Below the pieces are notes generated by a model. It was not told the DNA's origin and made no database searches. It worked only from the letters and a program-made list of their open reading frames with translations. Position numbers and translations under genes: made by a program. This document shows, one piece after another, positions 1-8,123 of a stretch of 64,000 bases of DNA (position 1 is the stretch's first letter; each line of letters opens with the position of its first letter). The DNA is from Caulobacter vibrioides. Its GTDB lineage: Bacteria > Pseudomonadota > Alphaproteobacteria > Caulobacterales > Caulobacteraceae. The DNA is taken from the NCBI RefSeq assembly GCF_002310375.3, contig NZ_CP023315.3, forward strand, positions 2,046,001-2,110,000, in the 5' to 3' direction.

Positions 1-2
1 TC

Positions 3-548
3 CGCGCCTCGGCGACCGTCTTCCATCGCGAAGCCGACAACGAGATCCGCTTCTTCTCGTGCTCGTTCGGCGCGACCGACGCGCTCTGCGCGCCGGGCGG
101 GGTCTTCCGCTTCGGCTACTACCGCAATCTGCAGAAGACCAAGGCCCAGGGGCTTGAGTTGATCGCCGAGGCGCGCCCGGTCGAGGGCCTGACGATCACC
201 GGCAACTACACCTATACCGAGGCCGAACTGGCGGCGGGCGCGAACACCGGCAAGCAGCTGTCGCGTCGCCCGAAGGACCTCGCCAACCTGTCGGCGACCT
301 ATCGCTGGCCGGTGGGGCTCTCGACCACGGTGGCGGTGCGCTATGTGGGCAAGACCTACAATAACGAGGCCAACACCGTGGCGGTGTCGGACTATGCGAC
401 GGTGGATCTGCGGGCGTCCTATCCGATCAGCGAGACCCTGGAGGTCTATGGTCGGGTCGAGAACGCCTTGGACAAGGACTATCAGACGATCCTGAACTAC
501 GGCACGCCGGGCCGTGGCGCGTTCCTGGGTCTGCGGGCGCGCTTCTAA
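3..548 (+). CDS. btuB: TonB-dependent receptor, C-terminal part (BtuB-like), truncated by window edge
   Basis: This is the last 181 codons of an outer-membrane TonB-dependent receptor; the open frame runs in from position 3 with no start in the window. The visible part is the end of a beta-barrel. Alternating aromatic strands ([40 protein letters not shown]) lead to a terminal strand ending in LRARF with a C-terminal Phe, as Bam-inserted porins and receptors have. The segment around [20 protein letters not shown] resembles the last strands of vitamin B12 receptors. The next gene, 65 bp downstream on the same strand, is cobyric acid synthase, which supports a corrinoid cargo. The receptor class is certain; the BtuB assignment rests on context and the C-terminal motif. 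Confidence 0.8.
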   Translation, partial: RASATVFHREADNEIRFFSCSFGATDALCAPGGVFRFGYYRNLQKTKAQGLELIAEARPVEGLTITGNYTYTEAELAAGANTGKQLSRRPKDLANLSATYRWPVGLSTTVAVRYVGKTYNNEANTVAVSDYATVDLRASYPISETLEVYGRVENALDKDYQTILNYGTPGRGAFLGLRARF

Positions 549-613
549 GGAGGGCAGGGGCGGGAGACGGTGTCCCTCGCCCCCGGCCACCTTGTCTTGG
601 AGGAGACCAGCGC

Positions 614-2068
614 ATGGCCGCCTTGATGATCCAGGGCTGCGGCTCGGATGTGGGAAAGTCGGTGCTGGTCGCCGGCCTGTGCCGGCTGTTCGCCAACCGC
701 GGTGTCGTGGTGCGGCCCTTCAAGCCTCAGAACATGTCGAACAACGCCGCCGTCACCGCCGACGGCGGCGAGATCGGCCGCGCCCAGGCCCTGCAGGCCA
801 TCGCCTGTCGGACGCCGCCGACGGTCGACATGAACCCCGTGCTGCTCAAGCCGCAGAGCGATATCGGCGCGCAGGTGGTGGTGCGCGGTCGGATGGCCGG
901 CGCGTGGGCTGCGCGCGGCTATCAGGATCACAAGGCCAGCCTCCTGCCGACCGTGGTGGAGAGCTTTCGTGCGCTGGAAAGCCAGTGCGATCTTGTCATC
1001 GTCGAGGGGGCCGGCAGCCCGGCCGAGATCAATCTTCGGGCCGGCGACATCGCCAATATGGGCTTCGCCCGCGCCGCCGATGTGCCGGTGGTGCTGGTGG
1101 GGGACATCGATCGGGGCCACGTGATCGCCGCCCTGGTGGGGGCGCACGCCGTGCTCGATCCGGAAGATCGGGCGATGATCAAGGGCTTCCTGATCAACAA
1201 GTTTCGGGGCGATCCGGCCCTGTTCGACGACGGTCGGCGGGCGATCGTAGAGCGCACCGGCTGGGCCGACCTTGGCATGGCGCCGTGGCTGGCGGCGGCG
1301 CGCCGGCTCCCGGCCGAGGACGCGGTCGTGCTGGACGCCCGTTCGGCAGGCCGTGGTGGCAAGGTCCGGATTGTCGTTCCAATGCTGTCCCGCATCGCCA
1401 ATTTCGACGAGTTCGACGCGCTGCGCGCCGAGCCTGGAGTCGAATTCGCCTTCGTGCCGCCGGGCTCGGCGCTGCCGGGCGACGCGGACCTGGTGATCCT
1501 GCCTGGCACCAAGGCCACGCGGGCGGATCTCGACTTTGTTCGCGCCCAGGGCTGGGACATCGACCTGCAGGCTCATCTGCGGCGCGGCGGCCGCGTGCTG
1601 GGGCTCTGCGGCGGCTATCAGATGCTGGGCCGGCGCGTGGCCGATCCCGACGGCGTCGAGGGCGCGCCGGGGACTTCGGAAGGCCTCGGTCTGCTCAACG
1701 TCGACACCGTGATGACCGGTGACAAGACGCTACGGCCCGTCACGGGCCGCCTGGACGGCGGCGCGCGGTTCGAGGGGTATGAGATGCATGTGGGCCGCAC
1801 CACAGGCGCGGCCCGGCCGATGCTGACGTTCGATACGGGCGAAACGGACGGCGCCGTCTCGGCGGACGGTCGGATCAGCGGTTGCTACGTCCACGGCCTG
1901 TTCGATCGCGGCGAGGCCCGCGCGGCGCTTCTGGCGGAGCTGGGCGCGGCGTCGGACGCCGTCGATCAGGCCGCGCGCGTGGATCTGGCCCTGGACGAGA
2001 TCGCGGCGGTCCTGGAGGCTTCGTTCGACATTCCGGCCCTGGCCAGACTGGCCGGACTGTCGCTCTAG
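614..2068 (+). CDS. cobQ: Cobyric acid synthase
   Basis: This cytoplasmic enzyme amidates the b, d, e and g side chains of adenosylcobyrinic a,c-diamide in adenosylcobalamin synthesis or salvage, using glutamine and ATP. The 484-residue length is normal for CobQ/CbiP. The N-terminus ([11 protein letters not shown]) is the P-loop of the dethiobiotin-synthetase-like ATPase domain. It is followed by the family block [13 protein letters not shown] and by [13 protein letters not shown]. The C-terminal half is a class I glutamine amidotransferase with its nucleophile Cys in [11 protein letters not shown] and a His in [13 protein letters not shown] sits just upstream of the ATG. It follows a probable B12 receptor gene, suggesting a corrinoid uptake and salvage unit. 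Its last 4 bases overlap the convergent DUF2939 gene. Confidence 0.95.
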   Translation: MAALMIQGCGSDVGKSVLVAGLCRLFANRGVVVRPFKPQNMSNNAAVTADGGEIGRAQALQAIACRTPPTVDMNPVLLKPQSDIGAQVVVRGRMAGAWAARGYQDHKASLLPTVVESFRALESQCDLVIVEGAGSPAEINLRAGDIANMGFARAADVPVVLVGDIDRGHVIAALVGAHAVLDPEDRAMIKGFLINKFRGDPALFDDGRRAIVERTGWADLGMAPWLAAARRLPAEDAVVLDARSAGRGGKVRIVVPMLSRIANFDEFDALRAEPGVEFAFVPPGSALPGDADLVILPGTKATRADLDFVRAQGWDIDLQAHLRRGGRVLGLCGGYQMLGRRVADPDGVEGAPGTSEGLGLLNVDTVMTGDKTLRPVTGRLDGGARFEGYEMHVGRTTGAARPMLTFDTGETDGAVSADGRISGCYVHGLFDRGEARAALLAELGAASDAVDQAARVDLALDEIAAVLEASFDIPALARLAGLSL

Positions 2069-2640
2069 GTCGCGGGCGCGAGGTCGATCCGCACCAGTTT
2101 CCAACGGAACAGGCCCTGACGCTCCAGGGTGAGGCCAAATGCGGGCTCGTCGGGCTTGGCCCTATCGCGATAGGTCGCCTTGAAGTGGTCGAGGTCCTGG
2201 AAGCCGTAGCGGATCTCGGTGTCGGACTTGGTGCGCGGCTTGCCGGTCTCGACGCGCGGCCCCTGGTCAGAGGGCGAAATCTTGGACGGCGCTCGGCTGG
2301 TCGCCACCATCTGCGCAATGGCGTCCGGCGTGGCGTAGGCGTCGACCGCCTTGTCGACGACGCCGACCATCAGCAGCTCACCGAACGCGGCCAACGGGTT
2401 GTCCTGCAACTCCGGGTCCTGCTCGAACGCCCGGGTCATCGCCGCCTTGAGCTGGGACTTCAGGCTGTCGCGGACAGCGGGGAAGTCGACGAGGCGCTCC
2501 AGCTTGGCCCGGTCGCCGGCCTTGGCCGCCTTGGTCAGGCTATGCAGGGCCAGGACTGGGGACGCGACGTACGCCGCGACCAGGGCGACCACGGCGAGGC
2601 CGATGGCCCCACCGGTCAGGATACGCTTCACACGAGTCAT
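2065..2640 (-). CDS. DUF2939 domain protein, membrane-anchored
   Basis: This 191-residue protein starts with a short basic N-terminus and one hydrophobic segment (about residues 8-28), which could be an uncleaved anchor or a signal peptide. After it comes [38 protein letters not shown], the signature of DUF2939. The function of that family is unknown. The C-terminal part has the phrase [13 protein letters not shown] and ends with a beta-rich stretch ([20 protein letters not shown]) typical of the family. GGAGGACGGC precedes the ATG. It is convergent with cobQ and overlaps it by 4 bases, so there is no room for a terminator between them. Confidence 0.85.
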   Translation of the reverse strand: MTRVKRILTGGAIGLAVVALVAAYVASPVLALHSLTKAAKAGDRAKLERLVDFPAVRDSLKSQLKAAMTRAFEQDPELQDNPLAAFGELLMVGVVDKAVDAYATPDAIAQMVATSRAPSKISPSDQGPRVETGKPRTKSDTEIRYGFQDLDHFKATYRDRAKPDEPAFGLTLERQGLFRWKLVRIDLAPAT

Positions 2641-2695
2641 GCCGTCCTCCTGACCCGATTGGGTCAGAGGCGGGTGGGGCGGTCAACCAAGGGCG

Positions 2696-3766
2696 CTATT
2701 TCGCCGGCGCGCGGGACGCTCTCAGGATCTCGATCCAGGCCTGCGGTCGCTTGCCGGTTCGCTTCACCAGGTCATCGCGCAGCGACAGGAACCGCTCGTC
2801 CAGAAGGCTGGCCAGGCTGTAGGTTCCGACGGCGTTGGCGACGTCCCAAGGATGGGGCGCATATTCCTTTTGGCCCGAGGCGGCGCGGTCGCGATCGAAC
2901 TGGATCTTGGAATTGGCGAACTCGATGTGGGTCTTGTCACCGCGGGCATAGGCGGCCAACCAGTCGAGTGATTTGGGCAGGCTGGCGCCCTTGTCGCTCT
3001 TCCAGGAAAGCCAGTCCTCGCCGTGGGCCTGAGCGGCCAGAACGGCCATCATCAGAGGATCCAGATTGTAGGTCACGTAGTGCAGCGCGTCGCGCTCGTG
3101 GAAATCGTAGGTCGACCCATCGGCGTTAAGATTGACGCCGATCTGCTTGCGGAAGGCTTGCCGCGCCCGAGCGATGACGGCGGCGTCGCCGGTCTGGTAG
3201 GCGGTGAGCGTCGCCAGCTTGATCCGGTGGCTCTGCCAGTTGGTCTCGGCGTTGCGAGGGCCTGCGTCCATGGCGTCCAGATAGCCGACCGCCATCTTCC
3301 GCCAGAAGGCGTCCAGCTTGGCTCTCGTCGGCGCGGTCAGATCGTGCCGCGTGAGATCGTAGGCGAGGATCAGGGTGTCAAAGCCCGTCTCGTCGATCGG
3401 ATTGAACGACATCTGATAGACATCGGCCCAGGCCTCCAGGTAGCGCCCGGTGGCGTCGAGGAACCGGCGATCGCCCGTCAGCCGCCAGGCCAGGGCTAGG
3501 TTGAGCACGATCGGCTGGTCCTGCTTGGCCTTGATGCTGATCTCGCGGATGCCCTTGCCGGGCAAGGTGCCTTCGGTGTGCAGTCGGGGAATGGCGCCAG
3601 GCGGACGATCGACCGTCTCCAAGGCCCTGGCGATGATCGCCTCGCGCAGCGCGGGGGCCACAGGGCCTTTGCCGAAGCCCGAGCCCAGGATCGCGAAATC
3701 CGCGGCTTTAGCCACGACCGGGGCGAAAAGCGCGGCGGCTAGTACAGCGAGGCCCTTGGTTCCCAT
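2696..3766 (-). CDS. Alginate lyase family (polysaccharide lyase) secreted protein
   Basis: A 356-residue protein beginning MGTKGLAVLAAALFAPVVAKA, a clear signal peptide that points to the periplasm. I chose the internal ATG because GGGAG lies 8 bases upstream and the signal peptide begins there; the open frame extends further upstream without support. The body matches the alginate-lyase (alpha/alpha toroid) family: a helical repeat layout with LNLALAWRLTGDRRFLDATGRYLEAW, then NWQSHRIKLATLTAYQTGD, and FHERDALHYVTYNLDPLM with candidate His and Tyr catalytic residues. The substrate may be alginate, glucuronan or another uronic-acid polymer and cannot be told from sequence. It is divergent from a LacI regulator, and a GntR-type palindrome lies in the shared intergenic region. 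Confidence 0.8.
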   Translation of the reverse strand: MGTKGLAVLAAALFAPVVAKAADFAILGSGFGKGPVAPALREAIIARALETVDRPPGAIPRLHTEGTLPGKGIREISIKAKQDQPIVLNLALAWRLTGDRRFLDATGRYLEAWADVYQMSFNPIDETGFDTLILAYDLTRHDLTAPTRAKLDAFWRKMAVGYLDAMDAGPRNAETNWQSHRIKLATLTAYQTGDAAVIARARQAFRKQIGVNLNADGSTYDFHERDALHYVTYNLDPLMMAVLAAQAHGEDWLSWKSDKGASLPKSLDWLAAYARGDKTHIEFANSKIQFDRDRAASGQKEYAPHPWDVANAVGTYSLASLLDERFLSLRDDLVKRTGKRPQAWIEILRASRAPAK

Positions 3767-3843
3767 GGCGATCTCCCAATAAGGCTCGTCATGAACGTCG
3801 CGAGCCTGCCCGAAAGATATCTGGCCACCGGTGCGACTTGTCA

Positions 3844-3864
3844 ATTATTGGTCATGCCAATAAT
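3844..3864. promoter_or_regulatory. Perfect palindrome resembling a GntR/FCD-type operator
   Basis: Arms ATTATTGG (3844-3851) and CCAATAAT (3857-3864) are exact inverted complements around a 5-base centre TCATG. A further copy of the half-site ATTGGTCAT lies at 3870-3878, 23 bases after the first. The TTGG-N5-CCAA core resembles operators of GntR-family uronate regulators (ExuR/UxuR type). It sits 78-98 bases upstream of the lyase start codon and about 100 bases before the LacI gene. Operator function is inferred; no GntR gene is in the window. Confidence 0.55.
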
Positions 3865-3967
3865 CAAAAATTGGTCATTCCTATCGCGCGCTGATAGCCC
3901 TCACGTTGAGTCGCTTGTGTTGCTCTGCTTTCCTGACCATCTTCCCGGCGCTCGAAGGGGGAGCCCA

Positions 3968-5014
3968 TTGACCACCAAAAGACCCACGATTGACGATGTC
4001 GCCCGCCTGTCGGGCGTGGCGCGCGTAACGGTCTCGCGGGTGCTGAATGGCGGTCCGAACGTGCGGGACGAGGTCCGCGCGCGGGTCATGCAGGCGGTCG
4101 AGACGCTGGACTACAAGGTCAACCCTCAAGCCCGCAGCCTGGCTGGCGGCGCGAGCAGATTGCTGGCCTTCGTCTTCGCGTCCGATCCCGAGAACGAGCC
4201 GAACTCGTACTACGAATCCGCGCTGGAGCTGGGCGCGCTGCGCGCCTGTCTGGCGCTGGGCTACCAGGTGCTGGTCCAGAACGTGCCGCAACAGACGCCC
4301 GATAACCAGAAGCGGATCCTGGACCTGATCACCACCCAACGCTGCGAGGGCCTGATCCTGTCGCCGCCGTATAGCGACGACGTCGCGCTGATCGAGGCGG
4401 CGCTGGCCCAGGGCTGCAAGGTCGTGACCGTCTCGCCCGGCGGTCCGGGACGCGGCAAGGCCGACGGCGTCGGCGTCGACGACGAGGCCGGCGGCTACGA
4501 TATGACCCGCGAGCTCCTGCGCCTGGGTCATCGCCGATTCGGCTTTATCGCCGGCCTGGAAGGGCACCTTTCGGCCGACCGCCGCCTCAAGGGCTTCCGC
4601 AGAGCGCTCGCCGAGCAGGGATTGGGGGAGGGCGACTGTGTCGTCCTGCGGGGGGACTTCACCTTTCGGTCCGGCACCCGTCTGGCGCCGGAGCTTCTGG
4701 ACCATCCGCTCAAGCCGACGGCGCTGGTCTGCGCCAATGACGACATGGCCGCCGGCGTCCTTTCCGCCGCCCACGGCCGGGGCCTGAGCATCCCGCAAGA
4801 CCTGTCGATCACGGGGTTCGACGATGCGCCGGTCGCCGGCATCGTCTGGCCGCCGCTCACCACCGTGCACCAGCCGGTCAAGGTTCTGGGTCAGCGCGCG
4901 GTGGAGCTGTTGGTCGCGCGCCTGACGGGGGCCAATGTTTCCCAGGCGGCGATCTTCGATGAGCTCGAGCACGCCGTCGTGACGCGGCAAACCACCGCCG
5001 CGCCTCACCTCTAG
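3968..5014 (+). CDS. LacI-family transcriptional regulator
   Basis: This 348-residue repressor has an N-terminal LacI helix-turn-helix (TIDDVARLSGVARVTVSRVLNG, about residues 7-28) and hinge sequence NPQARSLAGG. After those comes a periplasmic-binding-protein-like sugar sensor domain with DGVGVDDEAGGYDMTRELLRLGHRR, ALVCANDDMAAGVLSAA and SITGFDDAPVAGIVWPPLTTV. I place the start at a TTG because AAGGGGGAG lies just upstream and the helix-turn-helix begins there; the 59 codons before it look non-coding. It probably controls the adjacent TonB receptor and glycosidase genes: two symmetric palindromes of LacI type lie between its stop codon and the receptor. The inducer sugar is unknown. Confidence 0.93.
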   Translation: MTTKRPTIDDVARLSGVARVTVSRVLNGGPNVRDEVRARVMQAVETLDYKVNPQARSLAGGASRLLAFVFASDPENEPNSYYESALELGALRACLALGYQVLVQNVPQQTPDNQKRILDLITTQRCEGLILSPPYSDDVALIEAALAQGCKVVTVSPGGPGRGKADGVGVDDEAGGYDMTRELLRLGHRRFGFIAGLEGHLSADRRLKGFRRALAEQGLGEGDCVVLRGDFTFRSGTRLAPELLDHPLKPTALVCANDDMAAGVLSAAHGRGLSIPQDLSITGFDDAPVAGIVWPPLTTVHQPVKVLGQRAVELLVARLTGANVSQAAIFDELEHAVVTRQTTAAPHL

Positions 5015-5024
5015 TCGGTCGATC

Positions 5025-5052
5025 TTGACAACGTTGTCGCCCTGAGTGCAAT
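5025..5052 (+). promoter_or_regulatory. Predicted sigma-70-type promoter for the TonB receptor
   Basis: A full consensus -35 TTGACA (5025-5030) is followed after 16 bases by TGCAAT (5047-5052), a 4/6 match to the -10 box. The predicted start of transcription falls near 5059, inside a perfect palindrome. The -35 box overlaps a second palindrome, GACAACGTTGTC (5027-5038). This layout suits repression by steric block. It is predicted from sequence only. Confidence 0.55.
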
Positions 5053-5080
5053 TGGAAGCGCTTCCATGAAAGCGCTTTCA
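5053..5080. promoter_or_regulatory. Two abutting LacI-type operator palindromes
   Basis: TGGAAGCGCTTCCA (5053-5066) and TGAAAGCGCTTTCA (5067-5080) are each perfect 14-base palindromes with the central CG/GC core typical of LacI-family operators, and they lie directly end to end. They sit between a LacI gene and its likely target, just downstream of a predicted promoter. The two sites differ at symmetric positions, so symmetry is kept in both. The likely ligand is the LacI protein encoded at 3968-5014; this is an inference. Confidence 0.75.
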
Positions 5081-5147
5081 CGGCTATTGAGCCTGACAAC
5101 AAGAACGATACGTCGCCGCAGCAGGGCGAGATCAGAGGGGAGAGTCT

Positions 5148-8009
5148 ATGCGAAACCGCACGAACAGCGGCGCGCGTCCGTCCAACAAGCGATTCTACGG
5201 CACGGCTTCTGCCGCCGCGATCACCCTGGCCCTGGCGGGGTCCGGCGCCGCCTGGGCGCAGACGGCTCCCCAGACGCCCAAGGCCGAGGATGACGCCGTC
5301 GAGGCCATCGTGGTGACCGGCATCAAGGCCGGCATCCAGAACGCGATCAACATCAAGAAGAACGAGACCTCGATAGTTGAGGCCATCTCGGCCGAAGACA
5401 TCGGCAAGCTGCCCGACGTGTCGATCGGCGAGTCGATCGCGCGCCTGCCGGGCCTGGCCGCCCAGCGCGTGAATGGTCGCGCCCAGGTGATCTCGATCCG
5501 GGGCCTGGCGCCGGACTTCACCACCACGCTGCTCAACGGCCGCCAGCAAGCTAGCTCCGGCGACAACCGCGCCGTCGAGTTCGACCAGTATCCGTCGGAA
5601 CTGCTGTCCAGCGTCGTGATCTACAAGACCCCCGACGCCCAGGTCTCGGGCATGGGCCTGTCGGGCACCGCCGACCTGCGCACGGTGCGACCGCTCGAGT
5701 TCGGCAAGCGCGCCGTCGCGGTGAACATTCGCGGCGAGAAGACCGCCGGCAAGAAGCTGAACGACGACGTCAGCAACTGGGGCGGCCGCTACAGCGCCAG
5801 CTACATCAACCAGTTTGCCGACGGCACGTTCGGCGTGGCGCTGGGCTACGCCCACCTGGATTCGCCCTCGCAGGTGAAGCACTACAAGGCCTATGGCTAT
5901 GAAGCCTTCGGCTTCGCCGTCACGCCCGACAGCGCCGACAACGCCCTGATGCTCAACGGCCAGGAGCTGTTCGCGACCTCGCGCCTGAACAAGCGTGACG
6001 CGGTCATCGGCATCTTCGAGTACCAGCCGAACGACCAGATCCACTCGACCCTGGACCTCTACTATTCGACCTTCCGGCAGGAGGAGACCACGCGCGGGGC
6101 GCAGTGGTTCTCGAACGGCTGGGCGGACAACGCCACCTTCACCAACGTCAAGACCGAGGACCTCGGCGGTTCGCAATTCGCGCGCAGCGGTCTGCTCAAC
6201 AATGCGGTCCCGCAGCTGCGGAATGACTACAACACCCGCATGGACCAGCTGTTCGCGGCCGGTCTGAACAATGAGTTCCAGCTGTCGGACCGCACCAAGC
6301 TGGTCGCCGATCTGTCCTATTCGTCCAACAAGCGGAAGGAACAGATCATGGAGACGTACGCGGGCTATGGCCGCGGCGTCGGTGGCGTGACTCCGGCCAC
6401 GCCGGACATCGGCCGTGTCTTCGATAAGATCGGCTTCCAGGTCGCCGATAACGGCTACTCGCAGTACGACGAGGGCTTCAACTACGCCGACGCCAGCAAG
6501 GTCACGCTGGGCGACCGTGCGGCTTGGGGCGGCTGGGGCCACGATGGGGCCATCCGCTTCCCGCAGGTGAAGGAGGATGTCACGACGGTCGACGTCCACC
6601 TCGAGCATGAGATGGACGGCTTCATCACGCAGGTCAGCGCGGGCGTGAACCACACCAAGCGCGACAAGGGCAAGACCGTCTCGGACAACGATCTGTTCCT
6701 GAAGAACGGTCGCCAGCAGGTCTATGTCGACGCAGGCGACCTCGTGGACCCGACGCAGCTCGGCTTCGCCGGCTTCGGCGGCGTGCTGAGCGTCAATATC
6801 GGCGACGCCTGGCGCAAGTACTATAACTGGGCCCCGATCCTGGACGCCAACTACTACGACAAGACCTGGGAGATCACCGAGAAGGTCACGACCTTCTTTG
6901 CGCGCGCCAACTTCAAGGCCGGCGACCTGCGCGGCAACCTCGGCGTTCAGGTGGTCAAGCAGGAGCAGGCCTCTTCGGGCGTCGTGATCAACGGCACCGA
7001 ACCGGGCAAGCCGATCACGCCCACCAAGATCAACGTCAAGGACGACTACACCGACGTCCTGCCCAGCATGAACCTGATCTATGACCTGGGCGGCGGCCAT
7101 CGCCTGCGCTTTGCGCTGTCCAAGACCATGGCCCGTCCGCGCATGGACGACATGCGCGCCAACGTCACGCCGGGCTTCAACTCGCTGGTCTGCTCGGGCC
7201 AGCCCTGCGCGCCGGGCACGACGGTCAATCCGTGGTCGGCCAGCGGCGGCAACCCGAACCTCAAGCCCTGGATGGCCAAGGCGGCCGACCTCGCCTACGA
7301 GTGGTACGTCAGCCCCGCGACCTATGTGTCGGTAGCCGGCTTCTACAAGAAGCTCGACACCTACATCTATTCGCAGAGCGGCAAGTTCGACTTCACCGGC
7401 ATCCCGCTGCCCACGACGGCCACGGCCATCCCATCGGGCATCACCATCAGCCCGATCGGCCAGATCACCCTTCCGGCCAACGGCAACGGCGGCGTGGTCA
7501 AGGGCCTGGAGTTCAGCGGCGCGGTCGATCTTGGCCAGTTCGCTGACCTGCTGCAGGGCTTCGGCATGCAGGGCAGCCTGTCGCTGACCAAGTCGAACCT
7601 GAACCCGACCACCAGCACCGATCCCAAGCAGAAGGTCCGCATCCCCGGCCTGTCGGGCACGGTCTACAACGTCACCGGCTACTATGAGCGCGGCGGCTTC
7701 CAGGCCCGGATCAGCCAGCGCTATCGCTCGGCCTTCAAGGGCGAGGTGGTGCAGCTGTTCGCCACGCGCGGCTTCACCGAGATCCTCGCCGACAAGCAGG
7801 TCGACGCGCAGATCGGCTACACCTTCCAGGACGGGCCGATGGAGAACCTGGGTCTTTTGGTCCAGGTCAACAACCTGACCAATACCCCGTACCGCACCCG
7901 TCTGGGCCTGGACGGCGGCGGGACCAAGACCGGTGGCGGCGGCGCGCTGCCCGAAACCTACGAAAAGTACGGCCGTCAGATCCTGTTCGGCGTGAACTAT
8001 CGGTTCTAA
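5148..8009 (+). CDS. TonB-dependent receptor, carbohydrate-type
   Basis: A 953-residue outer-membrane receptor. The N-terminus carries a signal peptide ending near AWAQ (about residue 37). A TonB-box-like stretch (EAIVVTGIKAGIQ) follows, then the plug domain (IGKLPDVSIGESIARLPGLAAQRVNGRAQVISIRGLAPDFTTTLLNGR) and a long beta-barrel ending in a terminal Phe (GVNYRF). This plug type (PDVSIGESIARLPG) is typical of the large oligosaccharide receptors of Caulobacter and Xanthomonas. GGGGAGAG precedes the ATG. It lies behind a LacI gene and operators and in front of a halogenase-family gene and two glycosidases, so it probably imports glycan fragments for the GH3 and GH30 enzymes to process. The exact substrate is not visible. 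Confidence 0.93.
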   Translation: MRNRTNSGARPSNKRFYGTASAAAITLALAGSGAAWAQTAPQTPKAEDDAVEAIVVTGIKAGIQNAINIKKNETSIVEAISAEDIGKLPDVSIGESIARLPGLAAQRVNGRAQVISIRGLAPDFTTTLLNGRQQASSGDNRAVEFDQYPSELLSSVVIYKTPDAQVSGMGLSGTADLRTVRPLEFGKRAVAVNIRGEKTAGKKLNDDVSNWGGRYSASYINQFADGTFGVALGYAHLDSPSQVKHYKAYGYEAFGFAVTPDSADNALMLNGQELFATSRLNKRDAVIGIFEYQPNDQIHSTLDLYYSTFRQEETTRGAQWFSNGWADNATFTNVKTEDLGGSQFARSGLLNNAVPQLRNDYNTRMDQLFAAGLNNEFQLSDRTKLVADLSYSSNKRKEQIMETYAGYGRGVGGVTPATPDIGRVFDKIGFQVADNGYSQYDEGFNYADASKVTLGDRAAWGGWGHDGAIRFPQVKEDVTTVDVHLEHEMDGFITQVSAGVNHTKRDKGKTVSDNDLFLKNGRQQVYVDAGDLVDPTQLGFAGFGGVLSVNIGDAWRKYYNWAPILDANYYDKTWEITEKVTTFFARANFKAGDLRGNLGVQVVKQEQASSGVVINGTEPGKPITPTKINVKDDYTDVLPSMNLIYDLGGGHRLRFALSKTMARPRMDDMRANVTPGFNSLVCSGQPCAPGTTVNPWSASGGNPNLKPWMAKAADLAYEWYVSPATYVSVAGFYKKLDTYIYSQSGKFDFTGIPLPTTATAIPSGITISPIGQITLPANGNGGVVKGLEFSGAVDLGQFADLLQGFGMQGSLSLTKSNLNPTTSTDPKQKVRIPGLSGTVYNVTGYYERGGFQARISQRYRSAFKGEVVQLFATRGFTEILADKQVDAQIGYTFQDGPMENLGLLVQVNNLTNTPYRTRLGLDGGGTKTGGGGALPETYEKYGRQILFGVNYRF

Positions 8010-8123
8010 GCAAGGGGCTGAACGGGTCGCTCTCCCCAGCGGGCTCGTTCGCCAGGCAAGAACCAATCGGGGCGGGGTCGTCGAAAGGCGGCCCCGACCT
8101 ACGACCCAACGGGAGGCGGGTGG

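Noticed and set aside
549-613. A cobalamin riboswitch between the receptor end and cobQ
   Set aside because: The gap is only 65 bases, too short for a B12 riboswitch; if one exists it would lie upstream of the receptor, outside the window.
545-1576. A 343-codon minus-strand frame opposite cobQ
   Set aside because: Antisense to a well-conserved cobQ. Composition is typical of shadow frames.
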